A stretch of 64,000 nucleotides of DNA from Rhodanobacter sp. DHB23 (GCF_014842975.1 NZ_JACYXK010000022.1:54773-118772); one strand, 5' to 3'. Shown: positions 8,293-18,260, counted from the stretch's first letter. Program-made: numbers and translations. The notes: generated from the sequence alone by a model not told the origin.

Positions 8293-10209
8293 TCAGGGGC
8301 GTGCGGTCACCGGCGTGGAAGCGGGGGCGTGCACCATGCTGGATGGTGTTGTCGCCACGGATGCCGCGCTGGTCGTCGCGGCCGGCGTTGGCGCGGCGGG
8401 TTTTCCCAGCACCTTCGCCAGCAGCGGTTGCAGCTTCCGGTTCATGCGCAACTGCTCGACACTGGCCATGGACTGGTCGAGTTGGCGGGTGGCGTCGCTT
8501 TCGTCGGGTTGCGGTGCGCCGGGGGCTCGGGTGAGCGCGGCGAGCTTCGGGCCGAGCTGCTGGGTGAGTGCGTAATAGGCGTCGTCGTGGATGCCCGCGG
8601 CGGCGAGCAGCTCGCCGGGCATCAGCCATGCGGCGGTGTCCTCGTGCACCGGTTGCGCGGTGCTGCGCGGATCGACCAGCAACCACGTGCCGGGCTGGGC
8701 GAGCATGTCGCCGCCGTCGACGAAGCCGTTGCTGCGATAGAACTCGGTGAGCGCGGGCAGGTGGTCGCCGTAGAACAGCAGCAGGGTGGGGCGCTGGCGC
8801 CTGGCGAGCGCATCGGCGAGGCGGCCCAGTTCCTGGTCGGCGTGCTGCATGTGGTAGAGGTAGTTCTGCACCTCCACCTTGTCCTTGCCGTCGATGCCCG
8901 CGGGCACCGCGATGGCGTCTCGCGCGGCGGTGTCCTTCGGCTCCACGTCATAGGGGCCGTGCGCCTCGATGCTGATGGCGAAGATGAATTGCGGCGGCCC
9001 GTTGTCCTTGAGCTGGCTCAGGATCTCGTCGGTCATCGCGCTGTCGGCCATGTACTTGCCGTCGTTCGGCGCGTCGCGCGGGAAATCCGCCTGCGACACG
9101 AAGCGCTGGAAGCCCAGCGCCTTGAACGCGGTGTTGCGGTTCCAGAACGTGGGGTCGTTGCCGTGCACCGCCACCGTTGCGTAGCCGTGCGCGTCCAGCA
9201 CGTGGACGAGGCTGGGTACTTCCTTGCGGCCCATCTGCAGGTAGGGGAACTGCAGGTTGTCGAAATAACGCAGCGACAGCCCGGTGAGCATCTCGAACTC
9301 GGTACGGATGGTGCCGCCGCCGAAGGTGGGCACGTGCAGCGCGCCGCTGGTGCCGTGTGCGGCGAGGCGGCGCAGGTTGGGCGTGAGGTCGCTGTGCGCG
9401 TAGCCGTTGGTGATGCCGGGATCGAAGAACGACTCGCTCTGGATCACCACGATGTCGGGCAGCACGCTGGCGTTCGGCGTGCCGGTGCGCCGGCGCAGCG
9501 CATCGGCGGACTGGTTGATCAATTGCTCGGCCACCACGCTGTTGGGCTTGGGTTTGTGCAGGTTGTACTGCAGGTCGAACATCACCAGTTCGCTGAGCAG
9601 GCCGGCGTGCTCGCGGGTGGACGCGGCCGACCACGGCTCCAGCCACAACACGTGCCCGTTGTAGACCTTCGCCCAGCCGCTCCAGCCGGCGAACAGGCTG
9701 CCGAGCAACAGTGCCAGCGCGCCGCCAGCCGCGAGGCGCCTGCCGCCGGTGCGGTGCTGGAACAGCGGTGGCTCCAGCCGCCATGCCGTCACCAGTACCA
9801 GCACGCCCGCGACCAGCGCCAGGTACGGCCACGGGCTGTGCGGCAGGTAGCCGGCCAGCAGGTGCGTGCCGCCCTTGCGCAACTGGCCCACCATGCGGAA
9901 ATCCGCCGGCAGCAGCGGCGTGCCGAGGTTCGCCATCTTCAGCGTGTTGATGCCGTAGACCAGCACTTCCAGCAGGCAGGCCAGCCCGAACGACAGCAGC
10001 AGGCGGCGCGTCGCGACCAGCAGCAAGCCGGCGAACAGCAGGCCGGGCCAGGCATTGGCAAGCAGGAAGCGCGGCTGGTCCAGCATGCGCAGCGGCTGCA
10101 CGCCCTGTCCGCCATCGAGCAGGCCGGTGAACAGCACGAACAGCAGCACCATAACCAGCACCATGGCGATGCGCGGGGTCGTGCTGCGGAGGGCGGGGGC
10201 TGGGGCCAT
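8293..10209 (-). CDS. LTA synthase-like sulfatase-fold phosphoglycerol transferase
   Basis: A 638-residue inner-membrane enzyme. Several N-terminal membrane helices (residues about 15–160) precede a large periplasmic alkaline-phosphatase/sulfatase domain with DIVVIQSESFFDP, the nucleophile region FGGGTIRTEFEMLTGL and the metal-site LLLFYGDHLP. Relatives are LtaS and OpgB, which move phosphoglycerol from phosphatidylglycerol onto cell-surface polymers; in Gram-negatives the acceptor is often periplasmic glucan, but the substrate here is unknown. The start at 10209 (MAPAPALR) was chosen because upstream sequence is repeat-derived; MVLVMVLL at 10170 is an alternative, and neither has a clear ribosome site. 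The C-terminal 100 residues are proline/alanine-rich. Confidence 0.85.
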   Translation of the reverse strand: MAPAPALRSTTPRIAMVLVMVLLFVLFTGLLDGGQGVQPLRMLDQPRFLLANAWPGLLFAGLLLVATRRLLLSFGLACLLEVLVYGINTLKMANLGTPLLPADFRMVGQLRKGGTHLLAGYLPHSPWPYLALVAGVLVLVTAWRLEPPLFQHRTGGRRLAAGGALALLLGSLFAGWSGWAKVYNGHVLWLEPWSAASTREHAGLLSELVMFDLQYNLHKPKPNSVVAEQLINQSADALRRRTGTPNASVLPDIVVIQSESFFDPGITNGYAHSDLTPNLRRLAAHGTSGALHVPTFGGGTIRTEFEMLTGLSLRYFDNLQFPYLQMGRKEVPSLVHVLDAHGYATVAVHGNDPTFWNRNTAFKALGFQRFVSQADFPRDAPNDGKYMADSAMTDEILSQLKDNGPPQFIFAISIEAHGPYDVEPKDTAARDAIAVPAGIDGKDKVEVQNYLYHMQHADQELGRLADALARRQRPTLLLFYGDHLPALTEFYRSNGFVDGGDMLAQPGTWLLVDPRSTAQPVHEDTAAWLMPGELLAAAGIHDDAYYALTQQLGPKLAALTRAPGAPQPDESDATRQLDQSMASVEQLRMNRKLQPLLAKVLGKPAAPTPAATTSAASVATTPSSMVHAPASTPVTARP

Positions 10210-10229
10210 GGAGGAACCGGTTTGTTGAA

Positions 10230-10352
10230 GAGTGCAGCCATGGATGGCTGCCCATTTGATCTTGGCGATCAAGGATGATCGCAAAGGGTTTAAAGAGTGC
10301 AGCCATGGATGGCTGCCCGTTTGATCTTGACGATCTAAGGATGATCGCAAAG
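10230..10352 (+). repeat. Two-unit GGA-loop hairpin array upstream of glnE
   Basis: Two units with a 65-bp period: GCAGCCATGGATGGCTGC at 10234–10251 and again at 10299–10316; GCGATCAAGGATGATCGC at 10265–10282 and a degenerate copy at about 10331–10348. This is the same element as at 222–417 in the opposite orientation, so the GGA loops are on the plus strand, sense for glnE. It lies between the divergent sulfatase and glnE genes. I see no gene in 10210–10465. Confidence 0.85.
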
Positions 10353-10465
10353 GAACAGTAATCAGGATGACATGAATCGATTGTTGCTCCGGCGTGCCTT
10401 GGCAACGGGTTGGCGCGGGAACGGTGCACCGGGCGCGGCTGGCGCAGCTGCGGCACAATTCAGGG

Positions 10466-13318
10466 ATGCCTCACGAATCCCCTGCGCTGCGCGCCCTGAT
10501 CGACGACCGCTATGCCGAGCTGGCCGCGCGCTGCCGCGCCGCCGGCGTGCCCCTGCACGACGACGCCGGCGTGGCCGAGCGCATCCGCCGCACGCTGGCG
10601 GCCAGCGACTTCGCGTTCGAGGCGTGGCGTGCCCAGCCTGCACTGCTGTCGCCCGCGGGGCTGGAGCGCCTGCGCTCGAATGCCGATGCCGCGGCGCGCA
10701 TCGAGGCGCTGAAGCTGCCCGCGGACGAAACGCCGACGCTGGCCGCGTTGCGCCGCTTCCGCCACGCCGAGGCATTGCGGCTGGTGTTCCGCGACGTCAA
10801 CGGCCTGGACGAGTTGCCGGACATCCTTTCCGCCACCAGCGTGCTGTACGAAGCGCTGCTGGAAGTGGCGCTGGGCTGGAGCGAACGCGCGCTGGCCGAA
10901 CGTTACGGCCACGCGCGCAGCCGCGAAGGCGAACGGCAGCGGCTGGTGGTGGTGGGCTTCGGCAAGCTGGGCGGGGCGGAGCTCAACTTCTCCTCCGACA
11001 TCGACCTGGTGCTGGCCTACCCGCACGGTGGCGAGAGCGACGGCGCGCGCGTGCTGGACAACGGCGAGTACTTCGTGCGGCTGGGGCGGCAACTGGTGCG
11101 CCTGCTCAACGAGCCCACCGTGGACGGCATCTGCGCGCGCGTCGACCTGCGCCTGCGGCCGTTTGGCAATGCGGGGCGGCTGGCGTTGTCGTTCTCGGCG
11201 ATGGAGCAGTACTACCAGCGCGAAGGCCGCGACTGGGAGCGCTACGCGTGGATCAAGGCGCGCCCGGTGGCCGGCGACCGCACCGCCGGCAAGCAGTTGT
11301 CGGAGCTGCTGCGGCCCTTCATCTACCGCAAGTACCTCGACTACACCGCGTTCGCCGGCCTGCGCGAGATGAAGGCGCTGATCGACGCCGAGGTGGCGCG
11401 CAAGGACCTCGCCGACAACCTCAAGCTCGGCTCCGGCGGCATCCGCGAGATCGAGTTCATCGTGCAGCTGGTGCAGCTGATCCGCGGCGGCCGCGAACCG
11501 TCCCTGCGCGTGCGCGGCCTGCTGCCCGCGCTGGCCGCGTGCGAGGCGCGCGGCCACATCCCCGCCGTGCGCGCGAAGGCGCTGCGCGAGGCCTACGTGT
11601 TCCTGCGCCAGCTGGAGAACCGCGTGCAGATGCTGCGCGATGCGCAGACGCACGACATTCCGGACGACGCATTGAGCCGCGAGCGCATCGCGTTCGGGCT
11701 GGGCTGGCAGGCATGGGAACCGCTGGCGGAAGAACTGGCGAGACATCGCGAGATCGTCGCCAACGAATTCGCCGCCGTGCTGATGCCGCAAGGCGGCCGC
11801 AGTTCGCGCGTACCCGCGGCGGACGCCGCGCTGTGGCAGGCCGCCTGCGCCGGCACGCTGGACGCCGGCCTGCTGGAAGCCAGCGGCTTCGTGCCTGGCG
11901 CGGAAGTGGCCGATGCGCTCGCCAAGCTGCCGCAGGGCGGCGCGGTGCGCGCGATGTCGGCGCGCTCGCGCGAGCGGCTGGACCACCTGATGCCGCAGCT
12001 GATCGCCGCCGCGCGCGGCAGCAAGGCGCCGGTGCCTTGCCTGTTGCGCCTGTGCCGGCTCACGCAGGCGGTGGCGCGGCGCTCGTCGTATCTGGCGCTG
12101 CTCGAGGAGCAGCCTGCCGCGCGCAAGCGGCTGGTGGCGCTGTTCGCCGACAGCGCCCTGCTCGCGGAGCAGGCCATCGCCCAGCCGTTGCTGCTTGACG
12201 ACGTGTTCGATCCGCGCATCGACCAGTTGCCGTTCAAGCGCGCCGACATCGCCGCCGAGATCGCCCGCGTGCTGGCGACGCTGGAGGAGCGCGAGGCCGA
12301 GGCCGAGCTGGAGCGCATCAACGAATTCCAGTCCTCCACCGCGTTCCGGCTTGGCTTGGCCTTCAACGACGGCCGCGCCGACGCGGCGGCCACCGCGCGC
12401 CGCCTCGCGGCGCTGGCCGAATCGGTGGTGGGTGCGGTCACCACCCTGGCCGAGCGCGAGCTGATCGCCCAGCACGGCCGCCTGCCGGGCGAGGGCTCAG
12501 GCTTCGCGGTGCTGGGCTACGGCAGCCTCGGCGGCGGGGAACTGGGATTCGCCTCCGACCTCGACCTGGTGTTCGTGTACGACGGCAGGCGTGCGCAGGC
12601 GGTGAGCGATGGCGCCCGCCCGATCGAGGGTGCGCGCTGGTACCAGCGCCTGGCCCAGCGCGTGATGAACTGGCTCACCGTGCCCACCCGCGCCGGCCGC
12701 CTGTACGAAGTGGACACGCGCCTGCGTCCCGACGGTTCCAAGGGCCTGCTGGTCGGCAGCCTCGACGCCTTCGTCGCTTACCAGCAGAGCCGCGCATGGA
12801 CCTGGGAGCACCAGGCCCTGCTGCGGGCCCGCCCGGTGGCCGGGGATGCCGCGCTGGGCGCGGCGCTGGCGGCGGTGCGCCGCGACGTCCTCGGCGTGCC
12901 GCGCGAGGCGTCGCACGTGCTGGCCGAGGTGAGCGGGATGCGTCGCCGCTGGCGTGCCGAACGCGACCGTTCCGACGCGAGCAGCCTCGACCTCAAGCAG
13001 GGCCACGGCGCCCTGCTCGACATCGAGTTCGTGCTGCAGGGACTGGTGCTGGCGCACGCATCGAGCCGGCCCGACCTGCTCGGCGTCACCTCCAGCACGG
13101 CCCTGATCGAGGCCTGCCGTGCCGCGGGCCTGCTGGATGCCGGCCAGGCCGCGATCCTCGTCGTGGCGCATGCCGAACTGCTGCGCCGCGCCTTGGCCTG
13201 CACGCTCGACCTGCGCCCGCGCATCGCGCCGCGCGACGCGGAGCTCGAACAGGTGCGGGCCAGCGTGGATGCGGTCGCCCAGGCGCTGGGTTTCGCGTTC
13301 TCCGGGGCCGCCGGCTAG
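10466..13318 (+). CDS. glnE: Bifunctional glutamine synthetase adenylyltransferase/deadenylase
   Basis: A 950-residue enzyme that attaches AMP to, and removes it from, glutamine synthetase in response to PII and glutamine, tuning nitrogen assimilation. Both nucleotidyltransferase domains are visible: residues 164–180 (GFGKLGGAEL through metal-binding D178 and D180) catalyse deadenylylation, and 684–700 (GYGSLGGGEL through D698 and D700) adenylylation. The start at 10466 (MPHESPALRAL) fits family length; an in-frame ATG at 10394 adds 24 unlikely residues. A GGA-loop repeat lies upstream in the sense orientation. Confidence 0.96.
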   Translation: MPHESPALRALIDDRYAELAARCRAAGVPLHDDAGVAERIRRTLAASDFAFEAWRAQPALLSPAGLERLRSNADAAARIEALKLPADETPTLAALRRFRHAEALRLVFRDVNGLDELPDILSATSVLYEALLEVALGWSERALAERYGHARSREGERQRLVVVGFGKLGGAELNFSSDIDLVLAYPHGGESDGARVLDNGEYFVRLGRQLVRLLNEPTVDGICARVDLRLRPFGNAGRLALSFSAMEQYYQREGRDWERYAWIKARPVAGDRTAGKQLSELLRPFIYRKYLDYTAFAGLREMKALIDAEVARKDLADNLKLGSGGIREIEFIVQLVQLIRGGREPSLRVRGLLPALAACEARGHIPAVRAKALREAYVFLRQLENRVQMLRDAQTHDIPDDALSRERIAFGLGWQAWEPLAEELARHREIVANEFAAVLMPQGGRSSRVPAADAALWQAACAGTLDAGLLEASGFVPGAEVADALAKLPQGGAVRAMSARSRERLDHLMPQLIAAARGSKAPVPCLLRLCRLTQAVARRSSYLALLEEQPAARKRLVALFADSALLAEQAIAQPLLLDDVFDPRIDQLPFKRADIAAEIARVLATLEEREAEAELERINEFQSSTAFRLGLAFNDGRADAAATARRLAALAESVVGAVTTLAERELIAQHGRLPGEGSGFAVLGYGSLGGGELGFASDLDLVFVYDGRRAQAVSDGARPIEGARWYQRLAQRVMNWLTVPTRAGRLYEVDTRLRPDGSKGLLVGSLDAFVAYQQSRAWTWEHQALLRARPVAGDAALGAALAAVRRDVLGVPREASHVLAEVSGMRRRWRAERDRSDASSLDLKQGHGALLDIEFVLQGLVLAHASSRPDLLGVTSSTALIEACRAAGLLDAGQAAILVVAHAELLRRALACTLDLRPRIAPRDAELEQVRASVDAVAQALGFAFSGAAG

Positions 13319-13428
13319 GCCCGGCCGCCCCCTGGCGGCGCTTGTCTGGGGCCGCGCCGGCAGGGCAATATCGCAACCGGGTCGGCAATGTCATCCAAGG
13401 GGATGGTCTTGCCGGGCGAAGGGGTTGC

Positions 13429-16425
13429 ATGGCACGGGTGTCGTACGCGGTGTTGCTCGCGGTGCTGGGCTGCATATCCGGTATGCGGCCGGCCACGGCA
13501 TTGAGCCCGCGCATGCCGATCCACGCCATGACCACCGACCACTGGAACGTCGAGCAGGGCCTGCCGCAGATCACCGTGACGGGCATCGCCGAGGACCGCG
13601 CCGGCTTCCTGTGGGTCAACACCCAGACCACCGTGGTGCGCTTCGACGGCAAGCAGTTCGTCGCGTTCGACCGCACCGCCACCGGCGTCGATACCAGCAT
13701 GCTGTCGGCGATCTGGGCCGACCCGCGGGGGCAGGTCTGGTTCGGCGGCTCGCGCGGCCTGTTGCGCGAGCAGCAGGAGCGCTTCACTGCGCTGGGCGGC
13801 GATGCCGTCAACGCGATCATCGACGCCGGCGACGGCACGCCGCTGCTGGCCACCGCGAACGGCCTGGCCCGCGTGCGCGACGGGCGCATCGTCGCCGTGC
13901 CGGGTTACCGCGGGCCCGCCTTCAGCCTGCTGCGCGAGGGCACGAGCTTGTGGGTGGGCGGGTTGGGGCGCGTGTGCCGTTTCGTGGCCGCGCACGATCC
14001 GTCCGCCCCGACCTGCATCGCGCTGGCCGCCGGCCATGCGCCGGTGGAGGTCGTGCAGCTGGCTTTCAACCGGGGCCAGTTGTGGCTGGGCACGCGTACC
14101 GGCCTGATGCGGCTGGACGATGGCCATATCGTTGCCGCCGGTCTGGGCGAGGACCTCGACTCCACGTCGATCGAAAGCCTGCTCGCCGACCGCGACGGCA
14201 ACCTCTGGATAGGCACCGTGCCGGGCCTGTACCGCTTGCTGCCCGACGGTGCGCTCGAAAAGGCGGCCGACGACGACATCGCCCCCAAGCCCTGGGTGCA
14301 GGCGTTGTACGAGGATCGCGCCGGCAACCTGTGGCTGGGCACGCACACCAACGGCCTGTACCGGATCTGGAACGGCTGGACGCATCGCGTGTCGTCACGC
14401 GACGGGCTGGCCGATCCGCTGGTATGGAGCGTGGCGCGCGCGCCGGACGGCAGGATCGTGATCGGCACCAACTCCGACGTCGAGGTCTACGACGGCCATG
14501 ACGTGCAGCCCCTGATTGCCGGCAAGCGGCTGCCCAACCCTTCCGCCTACGAGCTGTACTACGACCGCCAGGGACGGTTGTGGGTGGGCACCCGCAGCGG
14601 CATAGCGGTTTTCGACGGCGACCGCGACGTCACCCCGCCGGCCATGTCCGCGCTGGCCAGCCTGCAGATCGACGACGTGCGCGAAGTCGCCGCCGACGAC
14701 GTGTGGATCGGCACGTCCGGCGGCCTGTACCGCTGGCACGCGGGCCGTCTCGACCGCCTCGATCCCGGCGCGTCGGCATCGGCATCGATCATCCGTTCGA
14801 TCCTGCCGCTGGCGCCCGGCCACCTGTATCTCGGCACCGAGGACGGCGTGCGCGAATGGCGCGATGGGAAGCTGACGCAGCCGGCGTGGGCCGGGCCGCT
14901 GCGCGGGCATTTCGTATCGCGCGTGGCCCTGCTGGGGCCGGGCATGCTCGGCATCGCCACCACCGATGCCGGCGCCGGCGTCGTGGTCAACGGCTCGCTG
15001 CGCATGACCAGCGGGAAGGACGGCCTGCCCAGCGACAACGCATGGACGCTCGACGTGCTCGGCGGGAACCTCTACGCCGGCACGATCAACGGCGTATGGC
15101 GGTTGCCGCTGGCGCAGCTGCCGCTGCCCGGCTCGCCCGGGGACGGTGACGTGATGCCGCAACAGCTCGCCGGAGAACAACGCCTCACCCGGCTGCGCAG
15201 CTCGCATTGCTGCAATGGCGGCGGCGGCGCGCGCAGCCTGCTGGTCGGCGACACCGTCTGGTACAGCACCACGGACGGCATACTCGGTATCGACACGCGT
15301 GCCCTGGTCGAGTCGCCGAAGCCGCCGGAGGCGAAGATCGAATCCGTCGAACGCGATGGCCATCGCTTTTCCGGCGGCGAGGTCGACCTGCGCAGCGGGT
15401 CGCGCGACCTGGCCATCCAGTACACCGCCCCGTACCTGCACGTGGGCGACCTGCATTTCCGCTACCGGCTGGAAGGCTACGACACGGAGTGGCAGGACGT
15501 GGGCGCGCGTCGCGTGGCGTTCTACACGCACCTGCCGCCGGGGAAGTACCGCTTCCGCGTCGCCGTGTCGCTTCCCGGCGCAGCGGGTTTCGGCCGCGAG
15601 GCCAGCGTGGCGATACGGATCGAGCCGCGCTGGTACGAACGCATCGTGGTGCGCGTTGCGGCGGTGCTGCTCGCGTTGCTGGCGATTGCCCTGCTGCTGG
15701 CATGGAACCAGCGCACGCAGCGCCGCCGCAGCGCGTGGCTGGAGGCGGAGGTCGAACGCCGTACCGCCCAGCTCGCGCGCGCGGTGGAACGCCTGCGCGT
15801 GGCCAACCTGGCGCTGGCCGAAGAGAGCCATACCGACGCGTTGACCAAGCTGCACAACCGTCGCTACCTGTTGCAGCTGCTGCCCGGGCTGCTGGCGAAT
15901 CACCCGTGCATCGGCGTGCTGCAGATCGACATCGACTACTTCAAGCAGGTCAACGACAACTACGGCCACGCGGTGGGCGACGCCGTGCTGCGCGCGCTGG
16001 GCGGGCTGCTGTCGAAGTCGCGGCGCGTGGGCGACGTGGCGGTGCGCTGGGGCGGCGAGGAGTTCCTGCTGCTGTTGCCGGGTGTCGATACGACCAACGC
16101 CTTGCTGGAGGTCGCGGAGCGCCTGTGCCGTGACATCGCCGGGCAGGATTTCGCCGATGGCCGTGGCGGCAATATCCGCCTGACCGGCTCCGTCGGCTTC
16201 AGCCGGTACCCGCTGGCCGCGCACCCGGACGGCGACAGCTTCGACACCGTGCTCGAATTGGCCGACTTCGCGCTGTACCGCGCCAAGCAGGATGGTCGCA
16301 ATACCTGCGTCGGGCTGGTCGCCAGCGACCCGTTGCCGCCGGAAATCCTGCTCCATCCCATCGCGCCGCAGATCGGCGCACTGGTCGCGGAGGGGCGCTT
16401 GCGCTGGGTGCGCTCGTCGCCCTAG
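13429..16425 (+). CDS. Beta-propeller sensor diguanylate cyclase
   Basis: A 998-residue predicted inner-membrane signalling protein. Parts in order: signal peptide (1–25); a periplasmic two-component-regulator propeller of repeated units (for example FLWVNTQTTVVRFDG, NLWIGTVPGLYRLLPDG, NLWLGTHTNGLYRIWNG); a Y_Y_Y domain before the membrane; a membrane helix at about 739–761; a short coiled coil; and a C-terminal GGDEF domain with GGEEF at 875–879. RVGD at 866–869 sits exactly five residues upstream, matching the c-di-GMP inhibitory I-site. It should make c-di-GMP in response to a periplasmic ligand. The start at 13429 is the ATG directly before the signal peptide. No histidine kinase domain is present. 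Confidence 0.92.
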   Translation: MARVSYAVLLAVLGCISGMRPATALSPRMPIHAMTTDHWNVEQGLPQITVTGIAEDRAGFLWVNTQTTVVRFDGKQFVAFDRTATGVDTSMLSAIWADPRGQVWFGGSRGLLREQQERFTALGGDAVNAIIDAGDGTPLLATANGLARVRDGRIVAVPGYRGPAFSLLREGTSLWVGGLGRVCRFVAAHDPSAPTCIALAAGHAPVEVVQLAFNRGQLWLGTRTGLMRLDDGHIVAAGLGEDLDSTSIESLLADRDGNLWIGTVPGLYRLLPDGALEKAADDDIAPKPWVQALYEDRAGNLWLGTHTNGLYRIWNGWTHRVSSRDGLADPLVWSVARAPDGRIVIGTNSDVEVYDGHDVQPLIAGKRLPNPSAYELYYDRQGRLWVGTRSGIAVFDGDRDVTPPAMSALASLQIDDVREVAADDVWIGTSGGLYRWHAGRLDRLDPGASASASIIRSILPLAPGHLYLGTEDGVREWRDGKLTQPAWAGPLRGHFVSRVALLGPGMLGIATTDAGAGVVVNGSLRMTSGKDGLPSDNAWTLDVLGGNLYAGTINGVWRLPLAQLPLPGSPGDGDVMPQQLAGEQRLTRLRSSHCCNGGGGARSLLVGDTVWYSTTDGILGIDTRALVESPKPPEAKIESVERDGHRFSGGEVDLRSGSRDLAIQYTAPYLHVGDLHFRYRLEGYDTEWQDVGARRVAFYTHLPPGKYRFRVAVSLPGAAGFGREASVAIRIEPRWYERIVVRVAAVLLALLAIALLLAWNQRTQRRRSAWLEAEVERRTAQLARAVERLRVANLALAEESHTDALTKLHNRRYLLQLLPGLLANHPCIGVLQIDIDYFKQVNDNYGHAVGDAVLRALGGLLSKSRRVGDVAVRWGGEEFLLLLPGVDTTNALLEVAERLCRDIAGQDFADGRGGNIRLTGSVGFSRYPLAAHPDGDSFDTVLELADFALYRAKQDGRNTCVGLVASDPLPPEILLHPIAPQIGALVAEGRLRWVRSSP

Positions 16426-16431
16426 TGCCCG

Positions 16432-17409
16432 TCAGTCGTCGCCGCGGCGACCGGACATGCGTTCGCGCAGCTGCGCGGCGATCGCAGCGGTTTCGCGCAG
16501 CGGCGGTTGGCGGGCGGGGGCGTCTTCGTCCAGATCGTGCAGCAGGCCGCGCTCGCGCAGCGCGTGGTGGAAGCGCGCGAGCCTGCCCGGCAGCGGCGCG
16601 GCGACATGGGTGTGCACGGCGCAGCCCACCGCGCAGGCCTCGCTGAGCATGTTCACCGAGTCCGGCGTGACCACCAGCCGGTCGGCCCAGCCCAGCACGC
16701 CGGGGTAGGGGTTGCGGCCATCGTCGGGTCCGGCCCAGACCAGTCCCGGCGCACCGGCCAGCGCATGGCGGAAGACATCCAGCGCCTCCGGCGGCGTGCG
16801 CCGCGAAGCCAGCACCAGCAGGCTTCCGCCTTCGCGCTGGCGGCGTGCCAGCAATCCTGCGGCGAGTCCGCGCGCGTAGTCCGTGCCAAGCGCCAACTGC
16901 TTGCGCGGGCCGCCCAGCAGCACGCCCACGCGCGGCCGCGGCAGTTCCCCGAAGGCGGGGCAGGCATCGCGGCCATCGGCCAGCCACGCATCGTTCACCG
17001 GGCTCAACGAGCCGATCGGCGCCAGCACGTTGGGGGCATTCAGCTGATCGTGGCGCGGCGCGATCACCACGTCCCAATGCGCGGGGTCGATGCGCGGATC
17101 GAGGATCTGCACGGTGTGGCATTGCCCATGCGACAACCGCCGCAGCATGCGGGTGAACAGCGCCGCGGCACGTCCGCAGCCGATCGCCAGCCGCGGCCAC
17201 GGCGGCGCGAACTGCGCGTGCTGGCCTGCCGGCAACGCCAGCGCGCCGCCCAGCGCGAACCGCGGCGCCAGCCACGACCACGGCGCGCGCGGTTCCAGCA
17301 CCAGGTGGCGCACCGGCATGCCCATCAGCTCGGCCAGCGCCAGCGCCTGCCGCTGGTTGCCGGCGGCGGCGTCGGTGATGGCCCAGCATTCGTTTCTCGG
17401 CGGCGACAT
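16432..17409 (-). CDS. ELM1/DUF1022-family protein
   Basis: A 325-residue protein. CWAITDAAAGNQRQALALAELMG at the N terminus, RVGVLLGGPRKQ and the glycosyltransferase-like LVVTPDSVNMLSEA place it in the ELM1 (mitochondrial fission-like, DUF1022) family. Bacterial members have a GT-B-like fold and are often found near LPS or peptidoglycan genes, but their activity is unknown. The start at 17409 (MSPPRNE) is preferred; an ATG at 17457 adds a basic extension. It ends 6 bp from the stop of the convergent cyclase gene and is divergent from yceI. Confidence 0.85.
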   Translation of the reverse strand: MSPPRNECWAITDAAAGNQRQALALAELMGMPVRHLVLEPRAPWSWLAPRFALGGALALPAGQHAQFAPPWPRLAIGCGRAAALFTRMLRRLSHGQCHTVQILDPRIDPAHWDVVIAPRHDQLNAPNVLAPIGSLSPVNDAWLADGRDACPAFGELPRPRVGVLLGGPRKQLALGTDYARGLAAGLLARRQREGGSLLVLASRRTPPEALDVFRHALAGAPGLVWAGPDDGRNPYPGVLGWADRLVVTPDSVNMLSEACAVGCAVHTHVAAPLPGRLARFHHALRERGLLHDLDEDAPARQPPLRETAAIAAQLRERMSGRRGDD

Positions 17410-17556
17410 GCGGCGATTGTTTCCCTTGCGTACACGCTGCGTTGCGCTGGTCCGCATTTATCGTCGGGCGGCTTGCTCATAAACTGGCGCAGCATAACGG
17501 CGAACGGTCGGCTTCCGGCCGTCGCCTTCTTTCCCCTACTGCCGCGGAGACACCAC

Positions 17557-18138
17557 ATGCGCATGTTTCGTCATCTCCTGATCGTGGGCCTGCTTGGCGC
17601 CGCGGTTACCGCCCAGGCCGACCCGGTCAGCTACAAGATGGATCCCGGCCACACCATGGTGCTGTTCAGCTGGAACCACTTCGGTTATTCCAACCCCACC
17701 GCCAACCTCGGCCTGGGCGCGGGCACGCTGGTGTTCGACCAGCAGGACCCGGCCAAGTCCTCGGTGGACGTGACCTTGCCGCTGAGCGACCTCGACACCC
17801 ACGTGCCGGCGCTGGACAAGCACCTGAAGGAGGCGGATTTCTTCGACGCCGCCAAGTACCCGACGGTGACCTTCAAGAGCACCAGCGTGGTGCCGGTGGA
17901 CGGCACCCATTTCAAGGTGACCGGCGACCTCACCGTGCACGGCGTGACCAAGCCGGTGACGCTGGACGCGACGCTGAACAAGGTCGGCCCGCATCCGATG
18001 ATGAAGGTGCAGGCGATCGGCTTCGACGCCACCGCCACGCTGAAGCGTTCGGACTTCGGCATGGGTGCCTACGTGCCGATGGTGAGCGACGAGATCCAGG
18101 TGCGCATCACCACCGAGGCCGAAGTGCCGAAGCAGTAA
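17557..18138 (+). CDS. yceI: YceI-family periplasmic protein
   Basis: A 193-residue protein with a clear signal peptide (MRMFRHLLIVGLLGAAVTAQA). The mature part has the YceI lipocalin-like pattern: YKMDPGHTMVLFSWNHFGYS, FFDAAKYPTVTFKST and LTVHGVTKPVTLDATL. The fold binds isoprenoid-type lipids in studied members and is often induced by alkaline or acid stress; the role here is not known. It stands alone between a divergent ELM1-like gene and its own terminator. Confidence 0.93.
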   Translation: MRMFRHLLIVGLLGAAVTAQADPVSYKMDPGHTMVLFSWNHFGYSNPTANLGLGAGTLVFDQQDPAKSSVDVTLPLSDLDTHVPALDKHLKEADFFDAAKYPTVTFKSTSVVPVDGTHFKVTGDLTVHGVTKPVTLDATLNKVGPHPMMKVQAIGFDATATLKRSDFGMGAYVPMVSDEIQVRITTEAEVPKQ

Positions 18139-18156
18139 TTCCCCCGCGGAAGTGCG

Positions 18157-18189
18157 AAGCCCGCGCCGGCGACGGCGCGGGCTTTTTTG
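18157..18189 (+). terminator. Rho-independent terminator of yceI
   Basis: AGCCCGCGCC pairs with GGCGCGGGCT around a short loop, followed by TTTTTT. It starts 18 bp after the yceI stop. Confidence 0.9.
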
Positions 18190-18260
18190 TGGACGTTGTT
18201 CGGGCCGTGCCGGCGGGATGCGGGTCGTCGTTTCCGGCGCGGGGCGCCTGCAGGGGCGTG

